Below, piece by piece: positions 34,720-44,389 of a stretch of 64,000 nucleotides of DNA (positions are counted from its first letter, which is position 1; the number at the start of each line of letters is the position of its first letter). Source of the stretch: an uncultured Eubacterium sp. (GTDB lineage: Bacteria; Bacillota; Clostridia; Lachnospirales; Lachnospiraceae); the NCBI GenBank assembly GCA_934338065.1, contig CAKRGX010000010.1:7588-71587 (forward strand), in the 5' to 3' direction. The notes under the pieces are model-generated. The model searched no databases. It had not been told where the DNA came from and saw only the letters and a program-made list of their open reading frames with translations. The position numbers and the translations under genes were made by a program.

Positions 34720-35751
34720 TCAATCATCCAGTATTACCATAGCATCTCCAAAAGAGAAAAAACGATACTTCTGTTTAACTGCTTCCTCGTATGCGGCCAT
34801 AATCTGATCACGTCCTGCCAGTGCTGATACCAGCATCAGAAGAGTTGACTCCGGCAGATGAAAATTAGTGATCAATACATCCATCATCTTGAAATGATAT
34901 CCCGGATAAATAAAGATTTCCGTATCATCCTCGCCTGCATGCAAAATTCCCTCTTCATCTGTCGCTGACTCCAACGTACGGCAGCTCGTTGTTCCTACAC
35001 ATACGATCCTGCCACCGCCCTTCTTTGCCTCATTGATCTTTTCCGCTTCTTCTGGCGAAATATGATAATATTCTGAATGCATATGATGTTGCGCCACATC
35101 TTCTACCTTAACTGGGCGAAATGTACCCAGACCTACATGCAGGGTAACATTTGCCACCAGAATCCCCTTTTGTTCCAGTCTCCGGAACAATTCATCCGTA
35201 AAATGCAGTCCGGCCGTCGGAGCTGCCGCAGAGCCCTCATATTTTGCATACACAGTCTGATAACGGTTTTTATCCTTCAACGTATGAGTAATATACGGAG
35301 GCAATGGCATCTGTCCCAGTTCATCCAGAATCTCCTCAAAAATTCCCTCATAATCAAACCGGATCAAACGATTGCCATCTTCCATCACTTCTACAATCTC
35401 TCCATGAAGAATTCCCTCACCAAAGACTAATTTTGCTCCGGTCCTCGCTTTTTTCCCGGGTTTGACAAGAGTTTCCCATACATCATTGGCTCGTCGTTTG
35501 AGCAAAAGCAGTTCAACGGCAGCTCCCGTATCTTCCCTTACACCGAACAATCTGGCAGGGATAACCTTTGTATTATTTCTTACAAGGCAGTCACCCGGAC
35601 GCAGATAATCCACAATGTCCGTAAACACCTTGTGCTCAATCTTTCCTGATTTGCGATGAAGCACCATCAGCCGCGATGAACTACGATCCTCCAATGGATC
35701 CTGCGCAATCAGTTCCTGTGGCAGATCATAATAAAAATCACTTGTCTTCAT
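34720..35751 (-). CDS. queA: S-adenosylmethionine:tRNA ribosyltransferase-isomerase
   Basis: 343 residues from the ATG at 35751 ([17 protein letters not shown]), with AGGAGG eight bases upstream; upstream codons lack support. QueA transfers and rearranges the ribose of SAM onto 7-aminomethyl-7-deazaguanine tRNA, giving epoxyqueuosine. Conserved blocks are [37 protein letters not shown] (about residues 168-182), [13 protein letters not shown] and [16 protein letters not shown]. No tgt or other queuosine gene is adjacent in the window. Confidence 0.96.
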   Translation of the reverse strand: MKTSDFYYDLPQELIAQDPLEDRSSSRLMVLHRKSGKIEHKVFTDIVDYLRPGDCLVRNNTKVIPARLFGVREDTGAAVELLLLKRRANDVWETLVKPGKKARTGAKLVFGEGILHGEIVEVMEDGNRLIRFDYEGIFEEILDELGQMPLPPYITHTLKDKNRYQTVYAKYEGSAAAPTAGLHFTDELFRRLEQKGILVANVTLHVGLGTFRPVKVEDVAQHHMHSEYYHISPEEAEKINEAKKGGGRIVCVGTTSCRTLESATDEEGILHAGEDDTEIFIYPGYHFKMMDVLITNFHLPESTLLMLVSALAGRDQIMAAYEEAVKQKYRFFSFGDAMVILDD

Positions 35752-35783
35752 TTGGATTTTCCTCCTGTTTATCAATGTGATAT

Positions 35784-35812
35784 ATTGTAACATAAAAGGG
35801 CATTGCTTTCAA
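35784..35812 (-). promoter_or_regulatory. Predicted promoter of queA
   Basis: TTGAAA (35812-35807) and TACAAT (35789-35784) are 17 bases apart on the minus strand. The rest of the 225-base queA-ppx divergent gap is AT-rich with no other gene visible. Confidence 0.65.
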
Positions 35813-35975
35813 TGTACACCCATTTTATTTTTACACAATCTTTATATAAAATTACTTTCTTTTTTTACATTTGCATTGTAAAATAAAAGTAAGCAGATAC
35901 TTAAGAATATTTTACATAGATGCATTTTATGATGTTTGGGTCAAAATGTGTTTTGACCACAGAATGGAGGTATGT

Positions 35976-37490
35976 ATGGCAACAACCACTTTTGCTGCTA
36001 TTGATGTTGGTTCAAGTGAATTGTCGATGAAAATCTACGAATTATCCAAACAGCGTGGAATCCGTGAACTGACACATGTACGGCATGAAATTGCATTAGG
36101 CGCAGAAACTTATACCAAAGGTGTGATCTCTTATCACACAATAGAGGAAATCTGTCTTATGTTAAACAACTTCAAACGTACCATGTCTGAATTTGGTACG
36201 GCATCCAGTCTGGCATATGCTACCAGCGCATTGCGGGAGGCAGGAAATTCTCTCGTAATCCTGGATCAAATAAAAATCCAGACCGGTTTTGATGTAAGAG
36301 TCCTGAGTAATAGCGAAGCCCGTTTTTTATCATTTAAAGCAATGACCTTACGCGAACCTGCTTTGGAAAAATTATTAGATGAACAGACACTGGTGATTGA
36401 TATCGGTGCCGGCAGTGTCCAGCTTTCTTTTTTTAACGAGGGAAAACTGCACTTTACCCAGAACCTTTTACTTGGTTCTGCCCGTATTCGTGAATTATTG
36501 GACGCCCTGCGTGAAGAGGCTTACGATTTTCAGGACTTAATCGATGAGTATATTGAACGGGATCTGACTTATTTTATTAATCAGAATCTTATCCCTGTTT
36601 CCATCCGGCATATCATTGCAGTAGGACAGATGATTCCTGAGATTTACGAGTATGCAAGAAAAAACCACAGTAACTTTAATGGAACCTTTCCCATAAAATG
36701 GATCAGCAAGAACAAGTTAATAAAAGACCTTAGCGGCGCACAGGCACAACTGTTATTACCAACCCTCCTGCTCTGCCGCAAAACATCACAACTTACCGGC
36801 TGTGATGATATTCATCTGTCCGGTATTAATCTTTGTGATGGTATTGTTGCCGAATATGCCGAAAAAAAACTTCATATTACATCCAGGCATGATTTTATTG
36901 AAGATATCTTATCCGCTTCATTTAGTCTTGCCGACAAATATCACGTTGCCAGAGAGCACATTGAAAATGTACAGACACTGGCACTTCAGATTTTTGATAA
37001 AATACGCAAACTGCACGGACTTGGAAAAAGAGAACGTCTTCTGCTCCAGCTTGGCGTCATTCTGCACAGTTGTGGCAGTTATATCAGCGAAACCCACTCA
37101 AGGGAATGTTCTTATCAGATTATCATGTCTACGGAAATTATCGGAATTTCCCACAAAGAACGTGCCATGGTTGCAAACATGGTACGCTATGACCAATCTT
37201 CTTTTCCCCGCTATGAAGAACTGGGGGAGGATTTTACAAAGGAAGAATACATTACCATAGTAAAATTAAATGCCATCTTAAAGACTGCCAACGTTCTAGA
37301 CAAAAGCAACCGGCAGAAAATAAAAAAAGTAGGAGTTACTCTTCATGATGACATTCTCACCATCACCGCCGATACCATGGCAGATATAACACTCGAAAAA
37401 GGGCTTTTTCATTATAAAGCCGATGTATTCGAAGAAGTCTTTGGTATACGGCCGCAGCTCCGTCAAAAAAGAAGTGGAAAGAGAGGATAA
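35976..37490 (+). CDS. ppx: Ppx/GppA family exopolyphosphatase
   Basis: 504 residues from the ATG at 35976 (MATTTFAAIDVGSSELSMKI), with GGAGG five bases upstream. The actin-like phosphatase core has AAIDVGSSE (phosphate 1), SLAYATSALREAGNS, SNSEARFLSFKAM and VIDIGAGSVQLSFF (phosphate 2, about residues 133-146). The C-terminal half is an HD-like helical domain (LLLQLGVILHSCGSYISE), as in long Ppx proteins. It degrades inorganic polyphosphate or pppGpp. It is joined to ppk by a 4-base gap, so synthesis and breakdown are co-expressed. Confidence 0.92.
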   Translation: MATTTFAAIDVGSSELSMKIYELSKQRGIRELTHVRHEIALGAETYTKGVISYHTIEEICLMLNNFKRTMSEFGTASSLAYATSALREAGNSLVILDQIKIQTGFDVRVLSNSEARFLSFKAMTLREPALEKLLDEQTLVIDIGAGSVQLSFFNEGKLHFTQNLLLGSARIRELLDALREEAYDFQDLIDEYIERDLTYFINQNLIPVSIRHIIAVGQMIPEIYEYARKNHSNFNGTFPIKWISKNKLIKDLSGAQAQLLLPTLLLCRKTSQLTGCDDIHLSGINLCDGIVAEYAEKKLHITSRHDFIEDILSASFSLADKYHVAREHIENVQTLALQIFDKIRKLHGLGKRERLLLQLGVILHSCGSYISETHSRECSYQIIMSTEIIGISHKERAMVANMVRYDQSSFPRYEELGEDFTKEEYITIVKLNAILKTANVLDKSNRQKIKKVGVTLHDDILTITADTMADITLEKGLFHYKADVFEEVFGIRPQLRQKRSGKRG

Positions 37491-37494
37491 CAAT

Positions 37495-39567
37495 ATGGAT
37501 CAAAAGCAACGTTTTAAGAACCGGGAATTAAGCTGGCTCGATTTTAACTATCGTGTTCTGGCAGAAGCACGCGACAAGAATATTCCGCTTATGGAACGAT
37601 TAAAATTTCTCAGTATAACAGCATCCAATCTGGATGAGTTTTTCATGATCCGTGTTGCCTCCCTGAAAGATCAGGTAAATGCCGGTTACACCAAAAAGGA
37701 TATGTCCGGCATGACCAGTAAAGAACAGATTGATGCCATTCTTCGGGTAACACATGAATTTACTGCCTTGCAGTATACAACCTATAACCGCTCTTTTCTC
37801 CCTTCTCTCCGCAAGGCAGGTCTTAAGATTGTCACGGAATATGAGAAACTAACAAAAGAGCAGGCGGATTATGTGGACAATTATTTTAAGAAAGAAGTTT
37901 TTCCTGTCCTGACGCCAATGGCAGTAGATTCTTCACGCCCTTTTCCCCTTATCCGCAACAAATCCCTTAACATTGCGGCTCTTTTGGTAGATAAGAAGAA
38001 GAAGGATACAATTGATTTTGCAACTGTACAGGTACCTTCTGTTCTCCCCCGTGTTGTCACGATACCTTCCGATGAAGATAACTGCACAACGCTCATTCTT
38101 CTTGAGCAGATCATAGAAAAAAACATTCAAAAATTATTTATGAATTATAAAGTGCTGGGTGCCACCCCATTCCGTGTCATGAGAAATGCAGACCTCACCA
38201 TTGATGAGGATGAAGCTGCTGATCTCCTGATTGAAATTGAAAAACAGTTGAAAAAGCGTCAATGGGGCGAAGCGATCCGTCTGGAGGTAGAAGAAGGCAT
38301 TGATAAACGCCTTCTTAAGATTCTTCGCAAAGAACTTCATATCAGCGAAGACGCTATCTATCGGATCAATGGTCCCCTTGATCTTACCTTTCTAATGAAA
38401 GTATATGGTTTGGAAGGTTTCGACCATCTGAAAGAAGAAAAATACACACCTCAGCCGCCTCATATGCTTGACCCGTCATGTGACCTGTTTGAACAGATCC
38501 GAGAGCATGATATACTGGTACACCATCCTTATGAGACTTTTGATCCGGTTGTTAATTTTGTGCGCTTTGCCGCAAAGGATCCGGATGTCCTTGCAATCAA
38601 GCAGACACTCTACCGTGTCAGCAGTAATTCACCAATTATTGCCTCCCTTGCGGAAGCAGCAGAAAACGGCAAGCAGGTTTCCGTTCTTGTTGAATTAAAA
38701 GCCCGTTTTGACGAGGAAAACAATATTGTATGGGCAAGAATGTTAGAAAAAGCAGGGTGCCATGTGATCTATGGTCTGGTAGGTTTAAAAACCCATAGTA
38801 AGATTACTCTTATTGTTCGAAAAGAAGAAGATGGCATTCGCCGTTATGTTCATCTTGGCACCGGCAACTACAACGATTCCACAGCCAAACTATACACAGA
38901 TATGGGTATGTTCACCTGTAAGCACCGGTTTGGTGAAGATGCCACCGCTGTTTTCAATATGCTTTCCGGTTATTCTGAACCATTGGGATGGAATAAACTA
39001 TCCCTTGCTCCGTTGTGGCTTCGCGACCGTTTTCTTTCTCTTATTGCACGCGAAAGAGACCATGCCAAAAAGGGACATCCGGCAAAAATCATTGCAAAAA
39101 TGAACTCGCTATGTGATCCTGGCATCATCGATGCTTTATATGAAGCGTCTGCTGCCGGTGTCGATATCGAACTCATCGTACGCGGCATCTGCTGTCTGCG
39201 TGCCGGGGTTCCCGGACTGAGCGAAAATATCCGGGTACGTTCCATCATCGGAACATTCCTGGAACATTCGCGCATATTTTATTTTGAAAATAACGGTTCA
39301 CCGGAATTTTATATGGGCAGTGCTGACTGGATGCCGAGAAACCTTGACAAACGTGTAGAGATTCTCTTCCCTGTTGAGGATCCGCAGCTTCAAAAGGAAA
39401 TCCGGCATATTTTAGACATTCAGCTTGCCGATACAAAAAAAGCCCACCTTCTCAAAGCAGATGGAACCTATGAGAAAGTAGACCAGAGAGGCAAAACACC
39501 TCTTAATTCACAGCAATATTTTTGCGAGGAAGCCATTGAACGGGCAAAAGCACAAAAACATATGTAG
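37495..39567 (+). CDS. ppk: Polyphosphate kinase 1
   Basis: 690 residues from the ATG at 37495 (MDQKQRFKNRELSWLDFNYR), with AGAGGA eight bases upstream. Reversibly polymerises ATP gamma-phosphate into polyphosphate. Features are the N-terminal NRELSWLDFNYRVLAEA, LTASNLDEFFMIR-type helix (SNLDEFFMIRVASLK), KQTLYRVSSNSPI, the phospho-histidine in GLKTHSKITLIVR (about residue 435), YVHLGTGNYNDSTAKLYTD, and the second catalytic region MGSADWMPRNLDKRVE (about 606-621). It is convergent with rnhA, 8 bases apart. Confidence 0.96.
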   Translation: MDQKQRFKNRELSWLDFNYRVLAEARDKNIPLMERLKFLSITASNLDEFFMIRVASLKDQVNAGYTKKDMSGMTSKEQIDAILRVTHEFTALQYTTYNRSFLPSLRKAGLKIVTEYEKLTKEQADYVDNYFKKEVFPVLTPMAVDSSRPFPLIRNKSLNIAALLVDKKKKDTIDFATVQVPSVLPRVVTIPSDEDNCTTLILLEQIIEKNIQKLFMNYKVLGATPFRVMRNADLTIDEDEAADLLIEIEKQLKKRQWGEAIRLEVEEGIDKRLLKILRKELHISEDAIYRINGPLDLTFLMKVYGLEGFDHLKEEKYTPQPPHMLDPSCDLFEQIREHDILVHHPYETFDPVVNFVRFAAKDPDVLAIKQTLYRVSSNSPIIASLAEAAENGKQVSVLVELKARFDEENNIVWARMLEKAGCHVIYGLVGLKTHSKITLIVRKEEDGIRRYVHLGTGNYNDSTAKLYTDMGMFTCKHRFGEDATAVFNMLSGYSEPLGWNKLSLAPLWLRDRFLSLIARERDHAKKGHPAKIIAKMNSLCDPGIIDALYEASAAGVDIELIVRGICCLRAGVPGLSENIRVRSIIGTFLEHSRIFYFENNGSPEFYMGSADWMPRNLDKRVEILFPVEDPQLQKEIRHILDIQLADTKKAHLLKADGTYEKVDQRGKTPLNSQQYFCEEAIERAKAQKHM

Positions 39568-39575
39568 CCGATACA

Positions 39576-40187
39576 TTAAAAGATGACACTTTTAGCCAAT
39601 TCATCCGCAAGATCATTGTATGTGTCTCCGGAATGGCCTTTTACTTTTTGAAATTGGACCGATAATTCACCCTGTAAGGAATCAAAGTACGCTTTATACG
39701 CTTTGGTTCCTTCTTTGTTGGCTTTCCATTCACCATTGCACCAGGAAGCTATACCTTGATAATCATGAACGATCGTAAGACTTTTCGCCCCACAACGCTT
39801 AGCCTCTGCCATCGCTAACTGTGCCCCCAGGATTTCTCCCGCCACATTTCGCATAGATGCCAGATTGCTATCCTCACCCTTTTGGCAGATATGCTTCTCC
39901 TTCCCATGAAAGAAAAACACAACACCACAGCTATACTCGCCTGTATGAACATTATAACTCCCATCCACATAAGCAAGAGCTTCACTCTCTTCCTTCCTTT
40001 CCACCTCCGTGGCTGCCTTATTTTCTACATCGGTAGAACCTATATATTCCGTTGCTTCTTCTTGCGTGGCAAAGCCTTTATATAGTGCCCCGGGGAAACC
40101 ATCTACCTGTGCCTTGCATTGTTCCCATGTACCATAAATTCCCGGTGTCTTTCCCTTTTTTACTGCATAATATTTTTTCTTTGCCAT
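39576..40187 (-). CDS. rnhA: Ribonuclease HI with N-terminal hybrid-binding domain
   Basis: 203 residues. Residues 1-50 (KKYYAVKKGKTPGIYGTWEQ) are the viroplasmin/RNase H1 hybrid-binding domain seen in eukaryotic and some Firmicutes enzymes. The catalytic domain (about 70-203) carries the metal-binding acids in ALAYVDGSYN, AGEILGAQLAMAEA and TIVHDYQGIASW, with KVKGHSGDTYNDLADELA near the end. It cleaves RNA in RNA-DNA hybrids. GAGGGGG precedes the ATG. It lies 12 bases after the pseudouridine synthase gene. Confidence 0.95.
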   Translation of the reverse strand: MAKKKYYAVKKGKTPGIYGTWEQCKAQVDGFPGALYKGFATQEEATEYIGSTDVENKAATEVERKEESEALAYVDGSYNVHTGEYSCGVVFFFHGKEKHICQKGEDSNLASMRNVAGEILGAQLAMAEAKRCGAKSLTIVHDYQGIASWCNGEWKANKEGTKAYKAYFDSLQGELSVQFQKVKGHSGDTYNDLADELAKSVIF

Positions 40188-40199
40188 TGTTTATCCCCC

Positions 40200-40907
40200 T
40201 CATTTATGCCTCTCCTGTAAAACTGCCACTTCTTCCTCTGTAAGTTCCCGGTAATCTCCCTTCGCCAGATTCTCATCCAGCATAATGCCCGCCATCGAAA
40301 TACGCTTCAGATAAGTAACTTTTCCACCCAAAGCAGAGATCATCCGCTTCACCTGATGAAATTTTCCCTCTGTGATTGTCAGCCGTGCCCTCCCTTTCTC
40401 GATCAAACAGAGTTCGGCAGGCTTTGTCAAATGCTTTTCGCCGATATCAATCCCCTGCAAAACCTGACTGACTGCATTGTCTGCCAGATTTCCACTGTAT
40501 TCAATCTCATATGTCTTCGCCACATGATAGGCCGGTGATAAGAGTTTATGTGCCAAAGCACCATCATCTGTCAGCAAGAGAAAGCCTTCCGTATCCTTAT
40601 CCAGGCGTCCCACCGGAAACAACGGCCGCCCCATATCCGGTAGAAAATCCATCACTGTTTTTTCTTCCCTGTCTTTCGTTGCCGACAACACCCCCTGCGG
40701 CTTATTCAGCATCAGATATATATGCCGGACTGCCTTGATCTTCTCCCCACGTATCGTAATAACCTGATCCGTAAAAACTTTTTGTGTTTCTGATTCTACA
40801 GCCATGCCATCAATCGTAACCTCACCCTTGCGGATAGCTTTTTTTGCCTCTTTGCGGCTCAGCGTTGTATAGGCTGCTAAAAATTTATCCAGTCTCATTT
40901 TTTCCAT
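40200..40907 (-). CDS. RsuA/RluB-family rRNA pseudouridine synthase
   Basis: About 235 residues from the ATG at 40907 (MEKMRLDKFLAAYTTLSRKE), with GGGGATTAGT upstream; an ATG four codons earlier is possible. An N-terminal S4 RNA-binding domain (about 1-60) is followed by the catalytic motif FPVGRLDKDTEGFLLLTDDG (about 98-117), where Asp is the nucleophile, and KFHQVKRMISALGGKV. The spacing resembles the small-subunit enzyme RsuA (16S U516), but RluB-like 23S targets cannot be excluded. It precedes rnhA. Confidence 0.9.
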   Translation of the reverse strand: MEKMRLDKFLAAYTTLSRKEAKKAIRKGEVTIDGMAVESETQKVFTDQVITIRGEKIKAVRHIYLMLNKPQGVLSATKDREEKTVMDFLPDMGRPLFPVGRLDKDTEGFLLLTDDGALAHKLLSPAYHVAKTYEIEYSGNLADNAVSQVLQGIDIGEKHLTKPAELCLIEKGRARLTITEGKFHQVKRMISALGGKVTYLKRISMAGIMLDENLAKGDYRELTEEEVAVLQERHK

Positions 40908-41030
40908 ACTAATCCCCATTCATTAATCATAAACTCTTTGAACCAACCACAGGCACCTGTCACGCCCAAAACACCTTTCCCGCCTTGTCAGCATATAATA
41001 AAACCAAATCGCTATGACAAGGAAATCCAT

Positions 41031-41606
41031 ATGCCAATACGAGTCTTTATTGATCAGGGACATAATCCCTATGGTTTTAATGCCGGTGCCGAAGGGTTTG
41101 GTCTGCGCGAGCAGGATATCACTTATCTGGTTGGCACCTATCTATCTAATATCTTAAATGCAGATCCCCGTTTTGAGGCAATCACTTCCCGTCAGACTCC
41201 CGATGAAATTCTCGGCTTCGACACAAACTCCAGCCTGCGCGCGCGGACGGAAGCTGCAAATGAGTGGGGCGCTGACTATTTTTTCAGCATTCATGTCAAT
41301 GCCAACGTAAATCCAGCAGTCAACGGAACTGAAGCCTATGTTTATCGGGCAGACTCTCCTGCTTATGTTCTGGGTGAAGCTGTCGTTGCTGAGATTGTAA
41401 GGCGTCTGGGCACAAAAAATAATGGTGTCTATGTGCGTCCCTCTCTCTACGTACTCAGGCGGACAAACATGCCTTCTATCCTTGTAGAACTTGCCTATAT
41501 TTCCAACGAAGAAGATGCTTATCTGCTTGCCAATGAGCCTTACCAGTTTGCCTATGCCATCTATGTTGGATTGCTTAACTACCTGGGTTTTGCCCAGATC
41601 TTGTAG
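41031..41606 (+). CDS. Cytoplasmic-looking N-acetylmuramoyl-L-alanine amidase (Amidase_3)
   Basis: 191 residues from the ATG at 41031 (MPIRVFIDQGHNPYGFNAGA), with AAGGA seven bases upstream; the ORF is open 31 codons upstream but without a site. Zinc ligands and acids are visible: His in DQGHNP, Glu in GAEGFG, His in FSIHVNANVN and Glu in LVELAYISNEEDAYLL. The enzyme cuts the amide between muramic acid and the peptide. There is no signal peptide or cell-wall binding domain, so it may be a spore/mother-cell enzyme or exported otherwise. Its stop abuts the uppP stop. Confidence 0.9.
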   Translation: MPIRVFIDQGHNPYGFNAGAEGFGLREQDITYLVGTYLSNILNADPRFEAITSRQTPDEILGFDTNSSLRARTEAANEWGADYFFSIHVNANVNPAVNGTEAYVYRADSPAYVLGEAVVAEIVRRLGTKNNGVYVRPSLYVLRRTNMPSILVELAYISNEEDAYLLANEPYQFAYAIYVGLLNYLGFAQIL

Positions 41607-42449
41607 CTATCCGAGATAACCGCTTTTTACAAGAAAATAACCAAGCACGATCACACCCAGTATGATCCGGTAATACCCAAATGCTTTGAAATCATGCTTT
41701 CGAATATACGTCATTAAATACCGGATAACAAAAAGCGAAACAAAAAAGGCTGCCGCCATTCCAACAAATAACGTTACTCCCCCCATAATACCAAAGCCGA
41801 AACCACCCTTTACAATTTTTAACAGACTGGCTCCAAACATAACCGGAATCGCCAGATAAAACGTAAATTCTGCTGCAGCTCCCCGCGAAACACCCAGCAG
41901 CAGGGCGCCAATAATGGTTGCCCCTGAACGGGATGTTCCCGGCACGACAGCCGCCAGAAGCTGAAAGATACCAATGATAAAAGTTGCGCCATAGCCCATC
42001 TGGGAAACATTCATGATTGCCGACTTTCGTCCTTTATTCCAGTTCTCTACAACAATAAACAGAATACCATAAACGATCAATGCTCCGGCTACAACATACG
42101 CATTATAAAAAATTTCATCGATCAGATCACCAAACATCACACCGACAACGGCTGCCGGAACAGTGGCAATCGCAATCTTAATCCACATATTAATAATCTT
42201 AGCATCCACCCTCGGCTTTGTTTTGTCTTTTAACTGAAACGGCCAGATACGTTCCCAAAACAAAAGAACAACTGCGAGAATAGCACCCAGTTGGACAACC
42301 ACCAGAAACACATCCCCAAATTCTTTGTTTTGAAAAGAGAAAAATTGCTTTATCAAAATCATATGTCCGGTACTGCTCACTGGCAGCCACTCTGTAATTC
42401 CTTCTACAACTCCCCAAATAACCGCAACAAATACATCCAGGATATTCAT
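41607..42449 (-). CDS. uppP: Undecaprenyl-diphosphatase UppP (BacA)
   Basis: 280 residues from the ATG at 42449 (MNILDVFVAVIWGVVEGITE), with GGGGGAG eight bases upstream; the upstream 34 codons are not supported. It is a multi-pass membrane enzyme recycling the undecaprenyl carrier and giving bacitracin resistance. Signatures are VVEGITEWLPVSSTGHMIL (about residues 14-32) and the second repeat PGTSRSGATIIGALLLG (about 169-185), holding the catalytic Ser/Arg/Glu. It is in single-gene arrangement, divergent from the PAP2 operon. Confidence 0.96.
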   Translation of the reverse strand: MNILDVFVAVIWGVVEGITEWLPVSSTGHMILIKQFFSFQNKEFGDVFLVVVQLGAILAVVLLFWERIWPFQLKDKTKPRVDAKIINMWIKIAIATVPAAVVGVMFGDLIDEIFYNAYVVAGALIVYGILFIVVENWNKGRKSAIMNVSQMGYGATFIIGIFQLLAAVVPGTSRSGATIIGALLLGVSRGAAAEFTFYLAIPVMFGASLLKIVKGGFGFGIMGGVTLFVGMAAAFFVSLFVIRYLMTYIRKHDFKAFGYYRIILGVIVLGYFLVKSGYLG

Positions 42450-42558
42450 GCGCTTTCTCCCCCTTTTTCCATATATCCGGTAATCATTTCTTAATATATA
42501 ATCTACTTTTATTCCGACAAATATATTACCATAAGATAATAAGCAACACAATCACAAG

Positions 42559-42587
42559 TTGCAAAACAAGAAAAAATATTGTAGAAT
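42559..42587 (+). promoter_or_regulatory. Predicted promoter of the PAP2-flippase-pssA-psd operon
   Basis: TTGCAA (42559-42564) and TAGAAT (42582-42587) with a 17-base spacer. The start codon is at 42619. Confidence 0.6.
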
Positions 42588-42618
42588 AAGGAAGTATGTG
42601 TTAGAAGGGATTGAAATT

Positions 42619-43335
42619 ATGTATCGTTGGTTAAAAAAATATGTGGATCCGATCTGTCCTCTTTTTGCAGTCATCCCGCTTATATCATGTTTTGCCTTAA
42701 ACATGATTGTCTACAGCGGCACGATGATCCTTTGTTCAGACTGGTATCACTATGATTTTACATCCCGGTGGGATACCGCATTTCCTTTGGTACCCGGCTG
42801 GGTCTATATCTATGTCGGCTGTTACATATTCTGGATTGTGAATTATGTTATGGTTGCCCGGATCCATCGAGATGATAAATCTGCTTTTTACCGTTTTGTC
42901 ATTACAGATATGAGTTCGCGACTGGTTTGTGCTGTCTTTTTTATTGCACTTCCAACTACGAACACCCGTCCACAAATACCGGAGGGGGGATTTAGCACAT
43001 GGCTTCTCAGACTGGTTTATTCCATTGACCAGCCGGCCAATCTGTTTCCTTCCATCCATTGTCTGGTAAGCTGGCTGTGTTTTGCCGGCATCCGGAAAAG
43101 TAGCAAAGTTTCGTTGTGGTATAAGGCTTTCTCTTGTATCGCAGCATTGTTGGTAGTCTTGTCAACCCAGTTTACAAAGCAGCATTATTGGATCGATACT
43201 TTTGCCGGTATCCTTATTGCAGAAGTCCTCTTTCAGATTTATCAACGTATTTCTGCCTACCAATTTGTTGAACGATTCTTTACATGGGTAAACAATAAAC
43301 TATTCATTTTACTAAGAGGAGAGTTATGTGAATAA
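42619..43335 (+). CDS. PAP2-superfamily membrane lipid phosphatase
   Basis: 238 residues from the ATG at 42619 (MYRWLKKYVDPICPLFAVIP), with AAGGG upstream. Six hydrophobic segments. The phosphatase motifs are TNTRPQIP (motif 1), FPSIHCLVSW (motif 2, PSxH) and FTKQHYWIDTFAG (motif 3, HxxxD, with Lys where the usual SR arginine sits). It probably dephosphorylates phosphatidic acid or an isoprenoid/lipid phosphate. It is the first gene of a four-gene phospholipid operon and overlaps the next gene by 8 bases. Confidence 0.88.
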   Translation: MYRWLKKYVDPICPLFAVIPLISCFALNMIVYSGTMILCSDWYHYDFTSRWDTAFPLVPGWVYIYVGCYIFWIVNYVMVARIHRDDKSAFYRFVITDMSSRLVCAVFFIALPTTNTRPQIPEGGFSTWLLRLVYSIDQPANLFPSIHCLVSWLCFAGIRKSSKVSLWYKAFSCIAALLVVLSTQFTKQHYWIDTFAGILIAEVLFQIYQRISAYQFVERFFTWVNNKLFILLRGELCE

Positions 43336-44389
43336 GAAATTTAAAAAAAATCTTCTAAATGCAGTTTTTTTGATCGCACTTTTAGCTGCCACGATTTGGA
43401 TGGTTTTTCGTGACCAGGACTTCAGCGAAATTATCCACATACTATCTGGAATTGCACCGGTGTTTTTACTAGCTGGTTTCATTTTGGTTATTTTGTTTGT
43501 TTGCAGCGAGTCGGTTATCATTAAATATCTGCTGGCAACCGTTCATATTAAAGTTCCATTGATCAACTGTATCCGTTATTCGTTTGTCGGTTTTTTCTAC
43601 AGTTGTATCACCCCGTCAGCAACGGGTGGACAGCCAATGCAGATTTATTATATGAAGAAACAGAACATTGATATTCCTACAGCTACTATCATATTAATGT
43701 TAGTAACGATCGAATACAAATTTGTATTGGTTTTCATCGGATTAGCTGTAGCACTTTTGGGTCAGGGACTTGTTCAGACATTAAACAGTGATGTTCAGTT
43801 TTTTCTATATTTTGGCATTGCACTCAATGTTTTTTGTGTCAGTTTTATGAGCCTTTTGGTATTTTTGCCGGAAACCGCAAAGTTCCTTATTATGAAAGGA
43901 TTCTCTTTTCTGAAGAAAATTCATTTAATGAAAGAAAAAAGCAACCGTACCGAACGCCTTGAGAAATCAATGGAGACTTATAAAGGAGCTTCTAAGTTCC
44001 TGAAGAAAAACAAAAAGGCGATTTTTTACACTACGATTATCTCCTTTATCCAGCGGTTTTTCCTTTTTTCTATTACCTATCTGGTCTATCGCAGCTTTGG
44101 TCTGAGTACAGAATCTTATCTGACGATTACCATTTTGCAATCAATCATTTCCATCTCAGTAGATATGCTGCCGCTGCCGGGTGGAATGGGTATCAGTGAA
44201 GGTTTGTACAAACGTATTTTTACACCGATCTTTGGTAGTGCGTCTACGATGACAGCTTCCATGCTCGTCAGCCGCGGGTTTAGCTACTATATATTAGTTA
44301 TTGTCAGCAGCATTGTATCGTTTATCACTCATTTTACTGTCACTGGCAGTAATGAGGATAAAAACGAGGGAACACGGAGGGAATTATGA
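43328..44389 (+). CDS. Flippase-like / lysylphosphatidylglycerol synthase TM region protein
   Basis: 353 residues starting at GTG 43328, with AGAGGAGAG six bases upstream. Eight or so membrane helices of the UPF0104/LPG_synthase_TM family (YbhN, the MprF flippase domain). Typical blocks are YSCITPSATGGQPMQIYYMKK (about residues 92-112; one residue over the core motif) and VDMLPLPGGMGISEGLYKR. It lacks the soluble transferase half of MprF, so it more likely moves a lipid across the membrane than aminoacylates it. Its stop overlaps pssA by ATGA. Confidence 0.88.
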   Translation: MNKKFKKNLLNAVFLIALLAATIWMVFRDQDFSEIIHILSGIAPVFLLAGFILVILFVCSESVIIKYLLATVHIKVPLINCIRYSFVGFFYSCITPSATGGQPMQIYYMKKQNIDIPTATIILMLVTIEYKFVLVFIGLAVALLGQGLVQTLNSDVQFFLYFGIALNVFCVSFMSLLVFLPETAKFLIMKGFSFLKKIHLMKEKSNRTERLEKSMETYKGASKFLKKNKKAIFYTTIISFIQRFFLFSITYLVYRSFGLSTESYLTITILQSIISISVDMLPLPGGMGISEGLYKRIFTPIFGSASTMTASMLVSRGFSYYILVIVSSIVSFITHFTVTGSNEDKNEGTRREL